55,515 bases of DNA from contig DJPI01000027.1 of the NCBI GenBank assembly GCA_002438505.1, forward strand, positions 1 through 55,515, read 5' to 3'. The notes under the pieces were generated by a model, which saw only the letters and a program-made list of their open reading frames with translations, made no database searches and was not told where the DNA came from. Positions 6,560 through 16,557 of this stretch are shown one piece after another. A program made the translations under genes and the position numbers. Source of the DNA: Ruminococcaceae bacterium UBA6416. Its GTDB lineage: Bacteria > Bacillota > Clostridia > Oscillospirales > Acutalibacteraceae. Positions within the stretch are counted from its first letter, which is position 1; the number at the start of each line of letters is the position of its first letter.

Positions 6560-9436
6560 ATGAAATCATTCATTGCGGCGATTTTGAGCTTCTTCATGAT
6601 GCTTTCATCGCTTTTCGGTCTTGCGGACAAGGGGACTGCGGAAAAAATTCAGCGCTTTTTGAATTCTTCAGACAAGGTCAGCGTTATTGTTGAGCTTGAG
6701 GAGGGCGGACTGCTTGATTCGGTGAAAAATTCCGAGGAACGCAAGGAGCTTCTTTCTTCATATCTTGAAAGCGGTCAATATCAAAAGCTCAAAAACGCGC
6801 AGGAAAAGGTTAAAAAGCTCATCAGGAAAAACATTTCCGCCGCAAGCTTCAAAAATTCATTTTCATATTCGTTTGTCATGAGCGGCTTTTCGCTTGTTCT
6901 TCCTTATAAGTACATTTCCGCTCTTGAAAAGCTTCCCGGCGTGAAAAGCGTGAGCATTGCTCCGCGATACAGCCAGCCCAATGACGCGGAAAGCGAGCAG
7001 GAGCTTGACGGCAGGTTTGACCATAACCGTTTTACCGGTCTTTCAAAGGCGCATGAAAACGGCTTCACGGGAAAGGGACTTGTCATCGCCGTTCTTGACA
7101 CCGGCTTTGAATGCAGCCATGAGGTTTTTTCCTCCGGTGTTGCCGACCCGACTCTTTCAAAAAATGATATCAATAAAATTACAACCTTTAAGGTTCTCAA
7201 CACGATAGTTCCGCGCTGGGGCGTGAACTATTACTCGGAGAAAATTCCGTATATCTGGGATTACGCCGAAATTGACAAAACCGTTGATAACGAGCACTCC
7301 GACCACGGAACTCACGTTGCCGGAATTGCCGCCGGAAAAAGCGCGGCGATGACAGGCGTTGCGCCGGACGCGCAGCTTCTTTTGATGAAAACCTTTGGCG
7401 ATGAAAAAAACTCCGTTGCAAAAGGGGAAACGAACCTTGCCGCTCTTGATGACGCGGTGAAGCTCGGCGCGGACGTTGTCAACATGAGCCTCGGCTCTCC
7501 CTGCGGACAGAATTATGACGATCCCATTTCCGCCCTTGTTTATAAAAAGCTTCAAAAAAGCGGAATTGCCGTTTCCTGCTCCGCCGGAAATGAGGCAAGC
7601 ATGGGTGAAAATGATGCCGTCTATGGCAGTGAGAGAATGAACGCCGACCTTTTTGATTATGGAACTGTCGGCTCCCCGGCGAGCTATAAGCAGCCGATGG
7701 CGATTGCCTCCTCTGCCATTTCCGGAAATGAGTCACAAAGGCCGGAGGTTCTGAACATTGAAAATGTTGGCTCAATCAAGATGTCCTCATTTTCCTCCTG
7801 GGGCGTGACGGCCGATTTGCGGCTCAAGCCCGAGATAACGGCGCCTGGAAGCGATATTTATTCAAGCATTCCCGGCAATACATACAGATATATGAACGGA
7901 ACGTCAATGGCGGCTCCGTATTACACCGGAGCGTTTGCCGCCGTCAAGCAGTATGTTAACGAAAAGCTTCCCTCCGTTGAAAAAAAGGACAGGGCGGAAT
8001 TTGTCAACAGCCTTTTGATGAGCACCGCCGTTCCGTTCTCCGCTTTCGGAGAGAGCACATATTATTCTCCGAGGCGTCAGGGTGCAGGCTTGCTCAATCT
8101 TGAAAACGCTATTGAAAGTCCGGCGTATCTCACTCAAAAAGACGGCGTTTCAAGACCGAAAATTGAGCTCGGCGAGGATACGGACGGTGTTCTTGAATTC
8201 TCCTTTAAGGTTCATAATTTTTCGCAGAGAAATGTTGCTTACACTCTGCGTGAGGCTGTTTTAACGGATAGCTGCACGGTGACAAAAGACGGAGAATATA
8301 TCAATACCCTTGAGGCCACGGCAATTAAAAAGCCCGATTATTCCGCTGTGTACTCCTCGGGTGCGGAAAACGGCTGCGTCAGCCTTGCTCCCGGAGAAAG
8401 CAAAAACATTTCCGTGAAAATCACCGTCTCGCAGGAAATTATTGAAAAGCAGCGCGAAAAATTCAAAAACGGCTTCTTCATTGACGGCTTTGTTTTCCTT
8501 GAAAGCGGAGAGGAAAAGGTTCCCGCGCTTTCAATCCCGTTTGTCTCCTTCAACGGAGACTGGTCAAATCCTCAGCTTTTTGATAACACGATCTATGACA
8601 GCGAACCGTCATATCTCGGAGAGCAGTGGGGACTTATGGTTACAGATGGCGAAAGCTATTATCCGCTCGGTGCGAATATTTTTGAAAGCTCAGAAAAGTG
8701 CGGCATTGACACAAAATACTGTGCATATTCCGAAAACGCCCTCAAAAGCAAGCTCAAAAATCCTTATGTCACCGTGAGCATTGGCCTCATCAGAAACGGA
8801 AAGCGGATGGATTATAACCTTTTCACAAAGAGCGGAATTTTCCGTTACTGCGGTTCCTCGCTTCTTGAATACGCGCGCAAGACCAATAACCCCTCAAAGC
8901 CGGAAACCGGTGTTCTTTGGGGCGGAAAAAGGGGTCTTGTTGACGGACAGAGTTATGTCTATAAGGTTTCAACAACTCCGGCAAATTACAAGAGCAAAAG
9001 AGTCACCATCTCGTTCCCGTTTGTTGTTGACAACGAGGAGCCGACCGTTGAGTCTGCGGAATACAGAATTGAAAACGGCGAGGCACTTCTCACCGTAAAA
9101 ATCAAGGATAACCGCTATGTTATGGGCTTTGAAATGTTCGGCGCCGATAATCGTTCGCTCGGAAAAGTGTCTTTCAAAAACCTTGAAAAGGAAAACGGGG
9201 TTTATACCTGCACCGTGAATGTCAGCGAAAAGAGCAGGAAGAACCTTTCAAATCTTTCAAACATCAGGCTTTATATTCTTGACTATGCCTATAATGAGGC
9301 CGGCTGCAGCCTTTCCCTTTCGGGTGAAATTCCGGAAAGCGGCGTGTCTGTTGTTTTGGCAAATTCAAATCTTGCTGCTTATCGTTTTGAATCCGCTCCG
9401 GTTGTCAGCTTTGAAAACAGCTTGAAGAATAGCTGA
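6560..9436 (+). CDS. Secreted subtilisin-like serine protease (S8)
   Basis: A 958-residue secreted protease. Residues 1-20 are a signal peptide, 38-135 look like an inhibitor I9-type propeptide, and 170-490 are the S8 catalytic domain with Asp180 (AVLDTGF), His249 (DHGTHVAG), oxyanion Asn344 (SAGN) and Ser449 (GTSMAAP). The long C-terminal part (about 520-950) is beta-sandwich-like, as in lactocepin/C5a-peptidase relatives, with no protease-associated insert and no LPXTG or other anchor. The start has GGGGAGGG upstream. Leucine codons are mostly CTT, unlike the CTG-rich element genes, marking return to host sequence. It probably acts outside the cell on proteins or peptides. It heads a rightward gene series through rfbA. 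Confidence 0.93.
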   Translation: MKSFIAAILSFFMMLSSLFGLADKGTAEKIQRFLNSSDKVSVIVELEEGGLLDSVKNSEERKELLSSYLESGQYQKLKNAQEKVKKLIRKNISAASFKNSFSYSFVMSGFSLVLPYKYISALEKLPGVKSVSIAPRYSQPNDAESEQELDGRFDHNRFTGLSKAHENGFTGKGLVIAVLDTGFECSHEVFSSGVADPTLSKNDINKITTFKVLNTIVPRWGVNYYSEKIPYIWDYAEIDKTVDNEHSDHGTHVAGIAAGKSAAMTGVAPDAQLLLMKTFGDEKNSVAKGETNLAALDDAVKLGADVVNMSLGSPCGQNYDDPISALVYKKLQKSGIAVSCSAGNEASMGENDAVYGSERMNADLFDYGTVGSPASYKQPMAIASSAISGNESQRPEVLNIENVGSIKMSSFSSWGVTADLRLKPEITAPGSDIYSSIPGNTYRYMNGTSMAAPYYTGAFAAVKQYVNEKLPSVEKKDRAEFVNSLLMSTAVPFSAFGESTYYSPRRQGAGLLNLENAIESPAYLTQKDGVSRPKIELGEDTDGVLEFSFKVHNFSQRNVAYTLREAVLTDSCTVTKDGEYINTLEATAIKKPDYSAVYSSGAENGCVSLAPGESKNISVKITVSQEIIEKQREKFKNGFFIDGFVFLESGEEKVPALSIPFVSFNGDWSNPQLFDNTIYDSEPSYLGEQWGLMVTDGESYYPLGANIFESSEKCGIDTKYCAYSENALKSKLKNPYVTVSIGLIRNGKRMDYNLFTKSGIFRYCGSSLLEYARKTNNPSKPETGVLWGGKRGLVDGQSYVYKVSTTPANYKSKRVTISFPFVVDNEEPTVESAEYRIENGEALLTVKIKDNRYVMGFEMFGADNRSLGKVSFKNLEKENGVYTCTVNVSEKSRKNLSNLSNIRLYILDYAYNEAGCSLSLSGEIPESGVSVVLANSNLAAYRFESAPVVSFENSLKNS

Positions 9437-9478
9437 AGCATATTTTAAAAGTGAAAATATAGAAAGGGATGCTTATAA

Positions 9479-10879
9479 ATGCACAAAAGTCAGCTCACAA
9501 AAAGAAAGAAGTTCGGCTATTGCGGCGGAATTGCCGCCGAGTCAATTCTTTATAATATGTATTACACCTATTATCTTGTTTTTCTGACGGATGTTGCCCA
9601 TATGAATCCTGCGCTTGCTTCAACGGTCAGCCTCATTTCCGTCATATGGGACGCCGTTACCGACCCGATTATCGGTCACTTTGCAGACAAAAAGGGAGCG
9701 GACAAGCGCAAGTTCATGCTGCGTGCGGCTTTCCCGATGGGAATCACCTTCATTGCGGCGTTCATTCCGCTCGGAGACGCGGGAGACGCTTTCAAGTTCA
9801 TTTTCTATACTGCAATGACAATGTGCTTCTGGCTTGCATACACGGTATACACAATTCCATATTATGCCGTTGTTGCCGAAATTACGGAGGACTATGATGA
9901 GCGCACCGATATCCGCGGAAAAAGCTCGCTTTTCAACACTGTTGCAATTCTTATCGGAAACGCGGTTCCGGCGGCTTTGCCCGGTGTGATTATCGGAATG
10001 GGCGTCAGCGCCTCCCTCGGCTGGCTGACAACCGCGGCCGTGCTCTCTGTTCTTGCAGTGATTTCCGCCGTTGTTGCTTCATTGAGCCTGCGCGGAATTG
10101 AGCTTAAAAAGGCCTCAGATACCGGCGAGGCGCAGGAAAAGGTCAGGGTGTCGGAGTATCTTCAGATTCTCAAAATGAAACCCTTCCGTTGGTTTGTTTT
10201 GTTTGTTTTCTTTTTCCTCATTTCATCATCAATGATTCAGTCAAACTTTGCTTATCTTGTTCAGGCAAGACTCGGAATGGATGACAGCGGAATGGTTATT
10301 GTCATTCTCACCCTTGTTCTTTCAATGGGTATTATGATTCCGGTTGTCACAAAACTTGCGGAAAAAACAGACAGAAGAAAAACCGGAATCATCTTTTTTT
10401 CAATCATGCTTGTCGGACTGATTGTTATCAAGTTCATCGGAATCAACTCAACGCCGATGCTCATTGCTTCCGTTTTCACGGTTGCGCTCGGTCTTGCGTG
10501 CTTCTGGACAATTTTCTATTCCATGGCCTATGACCTTGTTAAGGTTGATGAGTTCATTAACGGAAAGCGGCGCGAGAGCATGATCACCGCTTTTCCGCAG
10601 TTCTTCCAGAAGTTCGGTGCGGCAATCGGAATGTGGATAGTCGGTCAGGTTCTCAATTACGGCGGATATGACGGAAACCTTTCCGCTCAGCCGGATTCGG
10701 CAAAAGCCGCGATTGAAAACATTGCAACGGTCATTCCGGCCTGCTTCCTTGTTGTTGCAATCATCGGAATTGTTCTTTATCCCGTAACAAAGGAGCGTTT
10801 TGCCCTGCTTTCTCAGCAGCTTGAAAGAAAGCGCGCCGGTGAAGAATACACCGCAGACGGACTTGAAAAACTGATTTAA
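9479..10879 (+). CDS. GPH-family (MFS) sugar/glycoside symporter
   Basis: A 466-residue membrane protein with about 12 hydrophobic segments and the glycoside-pentoside-hexuronide:cation symporter pattern: N-terminal KFGYCGGIAAESILYN, the loop WDAVTDPIIGHFADKK (about residues 58-73) and a central cytoplasmic loop with EKVRVSEYLQILKMKPFRW. It would import a glycoside or sugar with a cation; the substrate cannot be read from sequence. An AGAAAGGG site precedes the ATG. It starts 42 bases after the subtilase gene and ends 12 bases before an ABC transporter gene, so co-transcription is likely. Confidence 0.88.
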   Translation: MHKSQLTKRKKFGYCGGIAAESILYNMYYTYYLVFLTDVAHMNPALASTVSLISVIWDAVTDPIIGHFADKKGADKRKFMLRAAFPMGITFIAAFIPLGDAGDAFKFIFYTAMTMCFWLAYTVYTIPYYAVVAEITEDYDERTDIRGKSSLFNTVAILIGNAVPAALPGVIIGMGVSASLGWLTTAAVLSVLAVISAVVASLSLRGIELKKASDTGEAQEKVRVSEYLQILKMKPFRWFVLFVFFFLISSSMIQSNFAYLVQARLGMDDSGMVIVILTLVLSMGIMIPVVTKLAEKTDRRKTGIIFFSIMLVGLIVIKFIGINSTPMLIASVFTVALGLACFWTIFYSMAYDLVKVDEFINGKRRESMITAFPQFFQKFGAAIGMWIVGQVLNYGGYDGNLSAQPDSAKAAIENIATVIPACFLVVAIIGIVLYPVTKERFALLSQQLERKRAGEEYTADGLEKLI

Positions 10880-10891
10880 CAGAGGAATTTT

Positions 10892-11590
10892 ATGCTGAGT
10901 GTTAAAAACGTCACAAAAAGATATGGAAAGTTTGTTGCAAACAACGGTGTCAGCTTTGACATCGGAGACGGAGAAATTGCCGTTCTCCTCGGACCGAACG
11001 GCGCCGGAAAGTCAACAATAATCAAGTGCATCTGCGGCCTGCTGCGCTTTGAGGGTGAAATTACCCTTGACGGAAAGGAAAACAAAAGCCTTGAGGCGAA
11101 AAGAATCCTCGGCTATGTTCCGGAAATGCCGGCCGTTTATGACCTTCTCACTGTCCGCGAACACCTTGAATTTATGCTGCGCTCATATAAAATTGAGGAT
11201 GACGGAACGGCTGACAGGCTTCTTGCGCGCTTTGAGCTGCTTGACAAAAAAGACAAGCTCGGAAAAGAGCTTTCAAAAGGAATGCAGCAAAAGCTTTCAA
11301 TCTGCTGCGCCCTTGTTCATAAGCCGTCCGTGATAATTTTTGACGAGCCGATGGTCGGCCTTGATCCCCACGCGATAAAGCAGCTCAAGGAAGTTTTCTC
11401 CGAGCTCAAAAACGCCGGTGCAACGGTTCTCATCAGCACCCATATGATTGACAGCGTTGAAAGCTACTGGGATAAGGCCTACATCATGAAAAACGGTGAA
11501 TTCTGCGCCGAAAAGAGCGCCAAGGACACCGATGGAAAGAGCCTTGAGGATTTGTTCTTTGAACTGACCGAAAGCGGGGGAGAAGCATGA
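10892..11590 (+). CDS. ABC transporter ATP-binding protein
   Basis: A 232-residue ATPase with Walker A GPNGAGKST (about 36-44), Q-loop region VPEMP, signature LSKGMQQKL (about 132-140), Walker B VIIFDEP (about 150-156) and the H-loop STHMID. The set and the low similarity to importers fit an exporter of the CcmA/NatA-like type. It overlaps the next gene by 4 bases (ATGA), whose product is the likely permease partner. Substrate unknown. Confidence 0.93.
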   Translation: MLSVKNVTKRYGKFVANNGVSFDIGDGEIAVLLGPNGAGKSTIIKCICGLLRFEGEITLDGKENKSLEAKRILGYVPEMPAVYDLLTVREHLEFMLRSYKIEDDGTADRLLARFELLDKKDKLGKELSKGMQQKLSICCALVHKPSVIIFDEPMVGLDPHAIKQLKEVFSELKNAGATVLISTHMIDSVESYWDKAYIMKNGEFCAEKSAKDTDGKSLEDLFFELTESGGEA

Positions 11591-13143
11591 GTTCGCTGTG
11601 TTTTCTTCTGACCCGAAAATTTAAAAACCGGTTGAAGGAAATTTTCCGCCGCCCGTCTGAGCTCATTGTTCTGCTTGTTTTTGTCGGCCTTATCGGCGTA
11701 ACCGTTTTCACCGGGAGCAATTCCCTTCCCTCGGCCGGAACGCGCAGCAAGGAGGAATTTTTTGCAATAGTCCTTGCGCTTTATGCGCTTGAGTTTGTTT
11801 TGATTGCGAAAAACGGTTTTCTCAACGGCGCTTCAATGTTTTCAATGGCGGACGTGAACTTCCTTTTTCCGGGACCGAAAAAGCCGCAGCTTGTTTTAAC
11901 CTTCGGCCTTTTGAGCCAGCTCGGCCGTTCTTTGATGCTCGGCGTTTTCATTCTGTATCAGTATTCGTGGGTGCATGACACCTACGGAGTCGGCCTTGGA
12001 ACGGTTGTTGCCGTCCTTGTAGGATACGGGGCGGTCGCCTTCCTTTCGCAGATGCTTGCAATGCTGATTTACTCCCTCACGTCTGCGAGTGACAAAAAGT
12101 GCAGGGCGGCAAAAACGGTTTTTTATCTTGTTGTTGCCTCATTCATTCTTTTTCTTGGGCTGAAAAGCTATCGTGACGGCGGAGAAATTCTTGAGGCCGT
12201 TTGCAAAAACGCAAATTCATTGGCAATGCGCTTTTTTCCGGTCGCCGGTTTTGTGCAGTATGGCGTGGTTAGCGCCGTGACGGGGGAATACAAAGGTCTT
12301 TTGATTGCGTGTTTTTGCTTTGCGCTTTGTGTTGCCGCGTTTTATCTTCTTGTTTCAAGGCTCAAAAGCGATTACTATGAGGACGTTCTCAAGGCCACGG
12401 AGGTCTCTTTTTCCGCAATCACCGCGCGCAAGGAGGGCAAGGCCGCCGAGACTGCGCCGCGCAATGTTAAGGTTGGAAAAACCGGTTTTTCAAAAGGCTG
12501 GGGTGCTTCGGCGATTGCCGAAAAGCACAAAATTGAAAATCGGCGCTCAAAGGTGCTCATACTGGATATGCTCAGCCTCATTTTTGCCCTTGTAACAATC
12601 GGCTTTGCGTTCGTTGTGAAGGATACACTTTATGTGTTCATGATGAATGTATATTTTTCAATTTTCACCGTTGGCGCCGGTCGCTGGGCAAAGGAGCTTC
12701 TGCTTCCATACGCCTATCTGATTCCCGAGCCGCCGTTCAAAAAGCTTTTGAATATGCTCAGAGAGCAGTTTTGGAGCTCGCTCGCTGAGGCAGTCATAAC
12801 ATTTTTGCCGTTTTGTTTTCTTTTTGAAACGTCCTTGCCTGCCGTTTTCGGAATGATGCTTGCAAAGCTCAGCTTCAGCTTCCTGTTTGTCGGAGTGAAT
12901 TTGATTTTGCAGCGCTTTTTCGGAAACGGGGGAAACAAGGCGCTTGTGATATTCCTGTATTTCTTCCTTGCCGCGCTGTGTTCGGCTCCGGGCGTTGCGG
13001 CCGGCGTTGGAGCAAGCATGCTTATCCCGGTTTTTGACGGTGTGCTTTTCTTTGCGATGGCGCTCGTCAATACACTCGCCGCTCTTGTGATTATTTTTTG
13101 CTGCAGGAATATTCTTACCACTGCGGAGTTCAACAACAAATAA
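11587..13143 (+). CDS. Putative ABC exporter permease
   Basis: A 518-residue integral membrane protein with roughly ten or more hydrophobic helices and a basic N-terminus (LTRKFKNRLKEIFRRP). The early motif NGASMFSMADVNFLFPGPKK is characteristic of the putative ABC exporter family seen in Clostridia (PF16962 type). A hydrophilic loop lies at about 265-320. Four-base overlap with the ATPase gene indicates a two-component exporter. Nothing nearby points to a substrate; the following rfbA gene, 32 bases away, is a weak hint of a cell-surface polysaccharide context. Confidence 0.82.
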   Translation: MSSLCFLLTRKFKNRLKEIFRRPSELIVLLVFVGLIGVTVFTGSNSLPSAGTRSKEEFFAIVLALYALEFVLIAKNGFLNGASMFSMADVNFLFPGPKKPQLVLTFGLLSQLGRSLMLGVFILYQYSWVHDTYGVGLGTVVAVLVGYGAVAFLSQMLAMLIYSLTSASDKKCRAAKTVFYLVVASFILFLGLKSYRDGGEILEAVCKNANSLAMRFFPVAGFVQYGVVSAVTGEYKGLLIACFCFALCVAAFYLLVSRLKSDYYEDVLKATEVSFSAITARKEGKAAETAPRNVKVGKTGFSKGWGASAIAEKHKIENRRSKVLILDMLSLIFALVTIGFAFVVKDTLYVFMMNVYFSIFTVGAGRWAKELLLPYAYLIPEPPFKKLLNMLREQFWSSLAEAVITFLPFCFLFETSLPAVFGMMLAKLSFSFLFVGVNLILQRFFGNGGNKALVIFLYFFLAALCSAPGVAAGVGASMLIPVFDGVLFFAMALVNTLAALVIIFCCRNILTTAEFNNK

Positions 13144-13175
13144 CCGATATATAACCCAAAAAGGAGAAAAAGCCA

Positions 13176-14060
13176 ATGAAAGGAATCATTCTTGCCGGCG
13201 GAAGCGGAACAAGGCTTTACCCCATAACAATGGTGACGTCAAAACAGCTTTTGCCCGTCTATGACAAACCAATGATTTATTATCCGCTTTCCGTGCTGAT
13301 GATGGCCGGAATCCGTGAGATACTGATTATTTCAACACCGCAGGACATTGAAAACTTTGAACGTCTGCTCGGTGATGGCGCAGATTTCGGAATAAAGCTT
13401 GAATATGCGGTTCAGCCCTCGCCGGACGGACTTGCTCAGGCGTTCATAATCGGCGAAAAATTCATTGACGGCGATTGCTGTGCAATGATACTCGGTGACA
13501 ACATCTTTTACGGCAACGGTCTTGGCGCGCTCCTCAGACAGGCGAAGGAAAACGCTGAAAAAGGCACCGCAACAGTTTTTGGCTATTACGTTGACGATCC
13601 GGAGCGTTTCGGCGTTGTTGAGTTTGATGAAAACGAAAAAGTCATTTCAATCGAGGAAAAGCCCGAAAGGCCGAAATCGAATTACTGCGTGACCGGACTT
13701 TATTTTTATGACAGCACCGTTTGCAAAAAAGCAAAGAGGGTGCGCCCGTCTGCACGCGGTGAACTTGAAATTACCGACCTCAATCTGCTCTTTTTGGGTG
13801 AGAACCGCCTTTCCGTTAAGCTCCTCGGACGCGGCTTTGCGTGGCTTGACACCGGAACGGTTGAAAGCCTCAACGAGGCGTCAAATTTCGTCCGCATAAT
13901 TGAGGGCAGGCAGTCAATAATGATTTCCGCACCGGAGGAAGTTGGCTTCAAAAACGGTTGGATAGACCGCGAAAAGCTGTTGATGTCCGCCGAAAAATAC
14001 GGAAAATCACCATATGGCGCACACTTGAAACAGGTTGCCGAGGGAAAGGTGAAATACTGA
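13176..14060 (+). CDS. rfbA: Glucose-1-phosphate thymidylyltransferase
   Basis: A 294-residue enzyme that makes dTDP-glucose from glucose-1-phosphate and dTTP, the first step to dTDP-rhamnose. It begins with the nucleotide-binding LAGGSGTRLYPIT (6-18) and contains KQLLPVYDKPM (25-35), LGDNIFYG (about 107-114) and EEKPERPKS (about 160-168). Length and motif order match RmlA/RfbA closely. AAAAGGAG lies upstream of the ATG. No rfbB, C or D genes are next to it, so the rest of the pathway must be elsewhere. It is the last rightward gene before a hairpin shared with the convergent metallophosphoesterase. Confidence 0.96.
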   Translation: MKGIILAGGSGTRLYPITMVTSKQLLPVYDKPMIYYPLSVLMMAGIREILIISTPQDIENFERLLGDGADFGIKLEYAVQPSPDGLAQAFIIGEKFIDGDCCAMILGDNIFYGNGLGALLRQAKENAEKGTATVFGYYVDDPERFGVVEFDENEKVISIEEKPERPKSNYCVTGLYFYDSTVCKKAKRVRPSARGELEITDLNLLFLGENRLSVKLLGRGFAWLDTGTVESLNEASNFVRIIEGRQSIMISAPEEVGFKNGWIDREKLLMSAEKYGKSPYGAHLKQVAEGKVKY

Positions 14061-14107
14061 TTGAGTAAAAATTAGCATTGCTTTTTGCACAGAATAACCC
14101 AAACAAC

Positions 14108-14143
14108 ACAACAGCTCAGGCAGAACTTTGCCTGAGCTGTTGT
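14108..14143. terminator. Bidirectional hairpin between convergent genes
   Basis: Perfect 15-bp stem 14108-14122/14129-14143 with a 6-base loop, placed between the rfbA stop (14060) and the metallophosphoesterase stop (14197). T-runs are poor on both sides, so termination strength is uncertain. Confidence 0.65.
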
Positions 14144-14196
14144 TATAAGAAATAAACAAACGTCAAATATTTGATAACCGTAAATTCAAGCGGCGG

Positions 14197-15327
14197 TTAC
14201 TTAATTGGTTTTGCTTTTTTAATCACCGCAGCGCAAACTGCCGCCGCGGCAAGGAAAACGCCGGCCTTTTTTGCGGCCTTTTCAACCTGCTTGACCGAGG
14301 AGGGTGTGTGGGTAAAGAAAAACTCCGTCAGCGGTTTTGCCGGTCTGTAAACGCAAAGTTCATCCATTGTTACCGTGTAGTTTTGATAATTGCGTAAATT
14401 ATTTTCATCAAGGACAAAAACGCGCACTCCGCGCCGCTTGCCCGGCCCGTAAACATTGAAGCCGGCGCCTTGGGTGTAGCCGAGGTCAATGCCGTCAACA
14501 TTTTTAACAAAGCTGTTGATGTGGTCATGGCCGAAAAAGATTCCAAGAACGTCACCCTTTTCTCTCATCGCCTCAAATTCGCCGTTGTTGATGTCCGGCG
14601 CGGCAGGGGATTCACGCATAAAACCGCCTTTTGAAAGTGTGTCGTCAAAAAGAGTGTAGAATTCGCCGCTGTGTGAGTAGAATGCTTCAACGGCGTCTTT
14701 TGTTCCTTTCTTGACCCGCTTGATGGCTCTGAATACTTCCGGCACCGGAATGTGCTGAAAAACAAGCGCAGGAAGGTGCATACCGTTTTCGGTTTTGAGT
14801 CTGTCTCGCTCTTTTTTGTACCATTCAACCTGCTCTTTGAAAACCGGCGAGTACGCTTTTGTTTCTTTATCCTTGGCGTTTGAGTCGATAAGATAAAGCG
14901 CAAAAATGCTTTTTTCGTTGTTGCTGTCTTTCAGTTCGAGTAAAAAAGTTCCTGCATCATCCGAACATCTCGGCGTGCCGGAAACAAAGCCGGGAAAGCT
15001 TTTGTAAATTTCCGCCTGAGCATTGTTGCTTATTCCGCAGTCCCTGTCGTGGTTGCCGAATGTTGCGGTGAACGGAATTTTGCGTTCAATGACCGGACGA
15101 AAAATTTCACCCAGTGTTTCGGTGATTTTTTGTTCTGTGTCACCCTTGAATGTTGCGGAGTAGCCTTTGATTTGGTCACCGGTGAAAACAACAAGGTCGG
15201 GCTTTTCCCGGTCGAGCGCAAGGGAGATGAGCTTCACTGTGTCCGGATTGACACGGTGAATTTCCTGCGTATCGGTTATCTGCATAATCTTGAACTTTCC
15301 GTTTTTGAAGTGAAGGAAGCTTTCCAA
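14197..15327 (-). CDS. Calcineurin-like metallophosphoesterase
   Basis: A 376-residue phosphoesterase with the full metal-ligand series: ITDTQ, FTGDQI, FGNHDRD, FQHIPVPE and FFGHDHIN. The N-terminus is cytoplasmic. The C-terminus (VEKAAKKAGVFLAAAAVCAAVIKKAKPIK region) is hydrophobic flanked by Lys, and may be a C-terminal membrane anchor. The start is a TTG at 15327, chosen because AGAGGTGG lies 8-9 bases upstream; the open frame extends to 15345 but that would place the ribosome binding site inside the gene. It lies 35 bases after the RlmL-like gene in the same direction. Substrate is unknown; a phosphodiesterase or phosphatase for nucleotides or lipids is possible. Confidence 0.82.
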   Translation of the reverse strand: MESFLHFKNGKFKIMQITDTQEIHRVNPDTVKLISLALDREKPDLVVFTGDQIKGYSATFKGDTEQKITETLGEIFRPVIERKIPFTATFGNHDRDCGISNNAQAEIYKSFPGFVSGTPRCSDDAGTFLLELKDSNNEKSIFALYLIDSNAKDKETKAYSPVFKEQVEWYKKERDRLKTENGMHLPALVFQHIPVPEVFRAIKRVKKGTKDAVEAFYSHSGEFYTLFDDTLSKGGFMRESPAAPDINNGEFEAMREKGDVLGIFFGHDHINSFVKNVDGIDLGYTQGAGFNVYGPGKRRGVRVFVLDENNLRNYQNYTVTMDELCVYRPAKPLTEFFFTHTPSSVKQVEKAAKKAGVFLAAAAVCAAVIKKAKPIK

Positions 15328-15362
15328 AAATACCACCTCTTTCAAAAGTGCTGCGGTTTAAA

Positions 15363-16478
15363 TTATTTAAAATACATGAACAGCTGACATTTTATCATGC
15401 CGTTATAAAGCTTTCTGCGCTTATCGGCCTTCCTTCCGAAAAAGATTTCAAAATCCTCAGACGGGCTGATAATATAGTATGCCCAGCCGTGCTTTTGAAC
15501 AAACTTTTCGCCCATGAGTCTGTAAAGCCGTTCGGCTTCCTTGAGGTCAAGCAGCCTTTCGCCGTACGGCGGATTGCAAAGGACAGTGCCTTTTTCGCTC
15601 CTTCGCTCAAAGTCTTTGATATCGCACTGTTCAAATGTGATGAATTTTTCAACCCCGGCGCGCTTTGCGTTTGCCTTTGCAATTTCAAGACAGTGCGGGT
15701 CAATATCACTGCCATAGGCAACGAGGCGGCTTTCGGAAAGAACTGAGGCGCGTGCTTTTTCGCGCTCCTCGGCCCAGACCGTTTCCGGAATGCTTTCCCA
15801 ACGCTCGGCGGAGAAGCTTCTGTTTATTCCGGGAGCAATATTGTTTGCAAGCATCGCGCCCTCAATGAGGAGCGTTCCGGAGCCGCACATCGGGTCATAC
15901 AGTGTGTGATAATCGCGCACTCTTGCAAGCGCACAGATTGAAGAGGCAAGAGTTTCTTTTATCGGCGCTCCGCCTGCCTCAAGGCGGTATCCGCGCTTGT
16001 GAAGACCGGCGCCGGAGGTGTCAATCAGAAGGCTCACGGTGTTTTTCATGATTGAAAACTGAATTTGATGAACTGGGCCGGTTTCGTCAAACCAGGAAAT
16101 ATTATATTTTGATTTAAGCCTTTCAACAACGGCCTTTTTAATTATCGACTGGCAGTCGCTGACCGAAAAGAGGGCTGAATTTATTGAATACCCTTTAACG
16201 GGAAAGGCGTCAAGCTTTCCAATCCATTCCTCCCACGGGAGAGCCCTTGTGCCCTGAAAAAGCTCTTCAAAGCTCATTGCGGTGAATGAGCCAACAAGAA
16301 TTTGAACCCTTTCCGCGTGGCGCGAGCAGATGTTCGCCCGTGCAAGAATATGCTCATCTCCGGAAAAGAGGACACGGCCGTTTTCCGCGGCAACATTTTG
16401 CGCGCCGATAGCCTTCATCTCGTCCGCAATAAGCTTTTCAAGCCCCAAAAGGCAAGGGATAACAAAATTTATCTGCAT
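15363..16478 (-). CDS. RlmL-type rRNA guanine-N2 methyltransferase
   Basis: A 371-residue class I methyltransferase. The N-terminal 160 residues form a THUMP-type RNA-binding part. The catalytic part has DPMCGSGTLLIEGA (about 195-208, SAM binding) and NPPYGERL (about 302-309, the N-methyltransferase NPPY motif). This matches the N-terminal half of E. coli RlmL, which makes m2G2445 in 23S rRNA; Gram-positive bacteria carry this half alone. A GAAAGCAGG site precedes the ATG. Transcribed leftward with the metallophosphoesterase gene. Confidence 0.88.
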   Translation of the reverse strand: MQINFVIPCLLGLEKLIADEMKAIGAQNVAAENGRVLFSGDEHILARANICSRHAERVQILVGSFTAMSFEELFQGTRALPWEEWIGKLDAFPVKGYSINSALFSVSDCQSIIKKAVVERLKSKYNISWFDETGPVHQIQFSIMKNTVSLLIDTSGAGLHKRGYRLEAGGAPIKETLASSICALARVRDYHTLYDPMCGSGTLLIEGAMLANNIAPGINRSFSAERWESIPETVWAEEREKARASVLSESRLVAYGSDIDPHCLEIAKANAKRAGVEKFITFEQCDIKDFERRSEKGTVLCNPPYGERLLDLKEAERLYRLMGEKFVQKHGWAYYIISPSEDFEIFFGRKADKRRKLYNGMIKCQLFMYFK

Positions 16479-16499
16479 AATTGACCTGCTTTCAAAAAA

Positions 16500-16529
16500 T
16501 AAAAATCAGCGGTGGAGCTCCACCGCTGA
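16500..16529 (-). terminator. Terminator after hpf (leftward)
   Basis: Perfect palindrome 16506-16529 (CAGCGGTGGAGC/GCTCCACCGCTG) followed on the minus strand by TTTTTATTTTTT (16505 downward). It separates hpf from the RlmL-like gene. Confidence 0.85.
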
Positions 16530-16557
16530 AGTATTTTATCACAGAACAAAATTAAAA